Shown in pieces: positions 61,516-64,000 of a DNA stretch of 64,000 nt. This stretch comes from SZUA-309 sp965215995 (GTDB taxonomy: Bacteria; Pseudomonadota; Gammaproteobacteria; Pseudomonadales; Azotimanducaceae). How positions within the stretch are numbered: position 1 is the first letter of the stretch; the number at the start of each line of letters is the position of its first letter. The notes below the pieces were generated by a model. The model made no database searches. It worked only from the letters and a program-made list of their open reading frames with translations, and was not told the origin of the DNA. The stretch covers positions 4,712,001 through 4,776,000 of the forward strand of contig OZ244128.1 in NCBI GenBank assembly GCA_965215995.1. The letters are read 5' to 3'. The position numbers and the translations under genes are program-made.

Positions 61516-62440
61516 CCTGACCGCCAGCGACGCGGAGCAGCTCGACACGGTGCTGGCGGCCTGTGCGGAGCGCTGGGTTCCGGGGACAGACAATGCCCGC
61601 CGGCTGTTTCATGGTCGCGGGCATTGCTACCCCGGCCTCGAAGATCTGGTTGTGGATCGTTTCCGCAGCGTGCTGCTCGTGGGCTGTTTCGGTGAGAACG
61701 TGATTCGGGCACGACGGCTGGCCGGTCATCTCCACGAGGCGCTGGACCAGGTGACCGGTGTGGCCGTGCAGCAGCGCCAGGGTCGAGGCACCCGCTCGGA
61801 AGTTGTCTGTGGTGAGGTGGCAGAAGAGCTGGTTGTTGAAGAGGCGGGGCTGAACTACCTGGTTCAACCCCTGCGTAACCAGAATGTGGGCCTGTTTCTG
61901 GATATGGCGCCCACCCGTGCGTGGCTCGGGCGCGCAGCCGGAGATAAGCGTGTGCTGAATCTGTTCGCTTTCACCTGTGCGTTTTCCGTGGCCGCACTGG
62001 CCGGGGGAGCGAGCAGTGTGATCAACAACGACATGAGCAAGCCGTCCCTCGAGTGGGGGCGAAAGAACCACGCGCTCAACGGTCATGATCCCCGGCAGGT
62101 GAGCATGTTGCCCCACAACATCTTCAAGAGCTGGTGGAAGATCCGGGAATACGGTCCTTACGACATCATCATCATCGACCCGCCGACTAACCAGCGAGGC
62201 AGCTTCAACGCGGAAAAGCAGTACGGTCAGGTGCTGAAGCGATTGCCGGAGTTTGCCGCAAGCGGGGCCACCATCATCGCATGTCTGAACTCGCCGTTTC
62301 TGAATACCGACTTTCTGCCGGGTCAGATGGCCCGTTGGTGCCCGACGGCGAGCCTGGTCGAAACCATGCCGGCCTCAGAGGACTTTCCGGAACGCTATCC
62401 CGATCGGGGCTTGAAAATCTACCGGTTCGTATGTTCATAG
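61508..62440 (+). CDS. SAM-dependent rRNA methyltransferase-like protein
   Basis: About 310 residues. The core reads FLDMAPTRAWL, VLNLFAFTCAFSVAALAGGA (motif I), NNDMSKPSLEWGRKN and IIIDPPTNQRGSF (DPP motif), like the RlmI/RlmK C-terminal domain. An N-terminal PUA domain is not obvious. rRNA cytosine or guanine methylation is likely. GTG 61502 is a possible longer start. Confidence 0.85.
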   Translation: MSDLTASDAEQLDTVLAACAERWVPGTDNARRLFHGRGHCYPGLEDLVVDRFRSVLLVGCFGENVIRARRLAGHLHEALDQVTGVAVQQRQGRGTRSEVVCGEVAEELVVEEAGLNYLVQPLRNQNVGLFLDMAPTRAWLGRAAGDKRVLNLFAFTCAFSVAALAGGASSVINNDMSKPSLEWGRKNHALNGHDPRQVSMLPHNIFKSWWKIREYGPYDIIIIDPPTNQRGSFNAEKQYGQVLKRLPEFAASGATIIACLNSPFLNTDFLPGQMARWCPTASLVETMPASEDFPERYPDRGLKIYRFVCS

Positions 62441-62496
62441 CACGCCGCAGGCGCTGTAGGCACACTGCAGATGCTTCGTAAACGCGACGCCAACGC

Positions 62497-62946
62497 TCAA
62501 ACCGGCTGACTTTCCATGCGGCCCATCAGGGCGATCATGGCGCGACGCAGCTCCATGGACGAGCGGTCCTTCAAGGCGGTCTTGATCTGGTAGACGTGGG
62601 TCGCATGCTCGAGCCGGACCAGATCGGGCAGGTTGGCATCTTCGTGTCGGGTAACGGACTCGGCGGGTGATGAGAGCAGGGTGAAGGTGCGGCCGGTGAG
62701 CACGGCCTGATCGATGGCCTCGTTGCCTATGGTGTCTGCGAAGCGCAGGTAGCCTTCTTCACCGAGCCAGAGCAGTGTGCCGAAGCAGGCCTGATAGCGC
62801 TCGCTGTGCAGACCGAACTCATCCGGCTCCTCAGCCTGATAGATGTCATCCACGAAGATCGCGTGACGGCGCGGAAACACGCCATACAACGCCGTCAGCG
62901 TTTTCGCCGCATCCTTGAAGAAGTCGTCTATGTTGATGTCCGACAT
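62497..62946 (-). CDS. Conserved-looking 149-residue protein, unknown
   Basis: A 149-residue protein starting MSDINIDDFFKDAAKTLTALY and ending MIALMGRMESQPV. Mixed alpha/beta, acidic N terminus, no signal or membrane segment, one His-rich bit (HEDANLPDLVRLEHATHVYQ). I do not recognise the family. It follows the aminotransferase gene on the minus strand and could be co-transcribed with it. Confidence 0.7.
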   Translation of the reverse strand: MSDINIDDFFKDAAKTLTALYGVFPRRHAIFVDDIYQAEEPDEFGLHSERYQACFGTLLWLGEEGYLRFADTIGNEAIDQAVLTGRTFTLLSSPAESVTRHEDANLPDLVRLEHATHVYQIKTALKDRSSMELRRAMIALMGRMESQPV

Positions 62947-62971
62947 CAGGCGAACCGGAGCTGGATAGGTA

Positions 62972-64000
62972 CTACTGGGCGTAGCTGCTTAGGAAATGTT
63001 CGATGCGATCCAGGGACTCCCTCAGGTCTTCCAGACGAGGCAGGAAGACCAGCCGGAAATGATCGGGCGTTGGCCAGTTGAAGCCGGTTCCCTGGACGAT
63101 CAGCACCTTTTCCTGACGCAGCAGATCCAATGCAAACTGCTCATCGCTGCGAATGTTGAATCGGTCCATGTCGAGCTTCGGAAACAGGTACAGCGCACCG
63201 GCCGGCTTCACGCAGGAAACCCCTTCCATCGCGTTCAGCCGCTGCCAGGCGTAGTCCCGTTGCTCACGCAGGCGGCCGCCAGGCTGCAGGTACTCGACGA
63301 TGCTCTGGTAACCGCCCAGAGCGGTCTGAATCGCATGCTGGGTGGGCACGTTCGGACACAGGCGCATGGACGCGAGGATCTCGAGTCCCTCCACGTAATC
63401 CCGTGCCCGGTGCTTGGCCCCGCTCACCACCATCCAACCGGTGCGGAAACCGGCCACGCGGTAGGTTTTCGATAGGCCGTTCAGGGTCAGGATCAGCAGA
63501 TCGTCAGCAAGGGAGCCGACCGGTACGTGCTCGGCGCCCTCGTAGAGGATTTTGTCGTAGATCTCGTCGGCGAAGACCACCAGGTCGTTCTCCCGGGCGA
63601 CCTCGAGCATGTCTTCGAGCACCTGCTTCGGATACACGGCACCGGTGGGGTTGTTCGGGTTGATGATCACCATCGCCCGGGTGCGCGGAGATACCTTTGC
63701 CCGCAGATCATCCAGGTCCGGTGCCCAGTCGGCACTCTCATCACAGCGGTAGTGAACTGCTCGGCCACCGCACAGATAGGCGGCCGCGGTCCAGAGGGGG
63801 TAGTCCGGGGCCGGGATGAGCACCTCATCGCCGTCTTCGAGCAAGCCCTGCATGCCCATTACCACCAGCTCTGAAACGCCGTTGCCGATGTAGATGTCCT
63901 CGATCTCCACGTCGGCAATCCGGATCTGCTGACAGTACTGCATGATCGCCTTACGGGCGCTGTACAGGCCCTTGGATTCACAGTAACCCTGGGCGCTTGG
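62972..64000 (-). CDS. alaA: Alanine/glutamate aminotransferase, AlaA-like, partial
   Basis: A partial class I/II PLP aminotransferase cut by the right edge; 342 codons are visible. Seen: IINPNNPTGAVYPKQVLEDM, VVFADEIYDKILYEG, LTLNGLSKTYRVAGFRTGWM with the PLP Lys in SLSKT-type position, and a late LRLVFLPR-like end (HFRLVFLPRLEDL). The frame stays open to base 64000 and reads GYCESKGLYSARKAIMQYC, as in AlaA/YfbQ. It makes alanine from pyruvate and glutamate. Confidence 0.93.
   Translation of the reverse strand, partial: PSAQGYCESKGLYSARKAIMQYCQQIRIADVEIEDIYIGNGVSELVVMGMQGLLEDGDEVLIPAPDYPLWTAAAYLCGGRAVHYRCDESADWAPDLDDLRAKVSPRTRAMVIINPNNPTGAVYPKQVLEDMLEVARENDLVVFADEIYDKILYEGAEHVPVGSLADDLLILTLNGLSKTYRVAGFRTGWMVVSGAKHRARDYVEGLEILASMRLCPNVPTQHAIQTALGGYQSIVEYLQPGGRLREQRDYAWQRLNAMEGVSCVKPAGALYLFPKLDMDRFNIRSDEQFALDLLRQEKVLIVQGTGFNWPTPDHFRLVFLPRLEDLRESLDRIEHFLSSYAQ

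Overview
The window looks like chromosome from a free-living, aerobic gammaproteobacterium of moderately high GC content. Evidence is an EpmC-type EF-P hydroxylase, an AlaA-type aminotransferase, a complete sufBCDS-A-T-E operon behind an IscR-like operator, an OadGAB sodium pump, and a compact 4.5S RNA/tRNA-Ser unit. I cannot name a genus. No phage, transposase, integrase or CRISPR array was seen.

Layout. 1-500: a hairpin-rich non-coding flank, then tRNA-Ser(GGA) and the SRP RNA gene on the minus strand. 592-4529 (minus): MFS transporter, methylmalonyl-CoA epimerase and methylmalonyl-CoA mutase. 4679-8228 (plus): luciferase-like monooxygenase, a small unknown gene, and a BlaI repressor / M56 peptidase / TonB operon behind two operator dyads. 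8229-12114: a membrane-anchored unknown protein, an F420-type oxidoreductase, and an overlapping HD-GYP/EAL pair whose active sites are altered. 12201-18459: tRNA-Arg(ACG), a secreted propeller-like protein with six Asp-rich calcium-type loops, then housekeeping enzymes and transporters. 18547-24777: oadGAB, followed by a SPOR/DUF5916 outer-membrane protein.

24822-33089 is an accessory patch of small genes: tRNA-Arg(CCT) with a second copy of its 3' end 0.94 kb away, a nucleotidyltransferase, a membrane methyltransferase, two fragments of VOC genes, an AraC/GyrI regulator, YciI, NTF2-like and VOC proteins, a dienelactone hydrolase and a HipBA module. 33118-36310 holds small secreted proteins, a glycosyltransferase pair and a PilZ protein. 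36507-42342 is the suf operon.

The most unusual part is 43149-56929, a minus-strand run of twelve genes. It encodes a TPR protein with a TonB C-terminal domain, a Ser/Gly/Pro-rich lipoprotein, three other lipoproteins, a TPR-like membrane protein, a PEGA-SUMF1 membrane protein, a tiny acidic membrane protein, an ExbB/MotA-like channel, a degenerate actin-like protein and two von Willebrand A proteins. Each vWA protein has a single N-terminal membrane helix carrying an Asp, as in ExbD or MotB. I infer a proton-driven envelope machine that I cannot match to a named system.

57040-62440 (plus) is a tightly overlapping seven-gene run (tusA, a gamma-glutamylcyclotransferase-like gene, epmC, xni-like, lhgO-like, ATP-NAD kinase-like, rRNA methyltransferase-like). 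The window ends in an alaA-like aminotransferase cut by the right edge.
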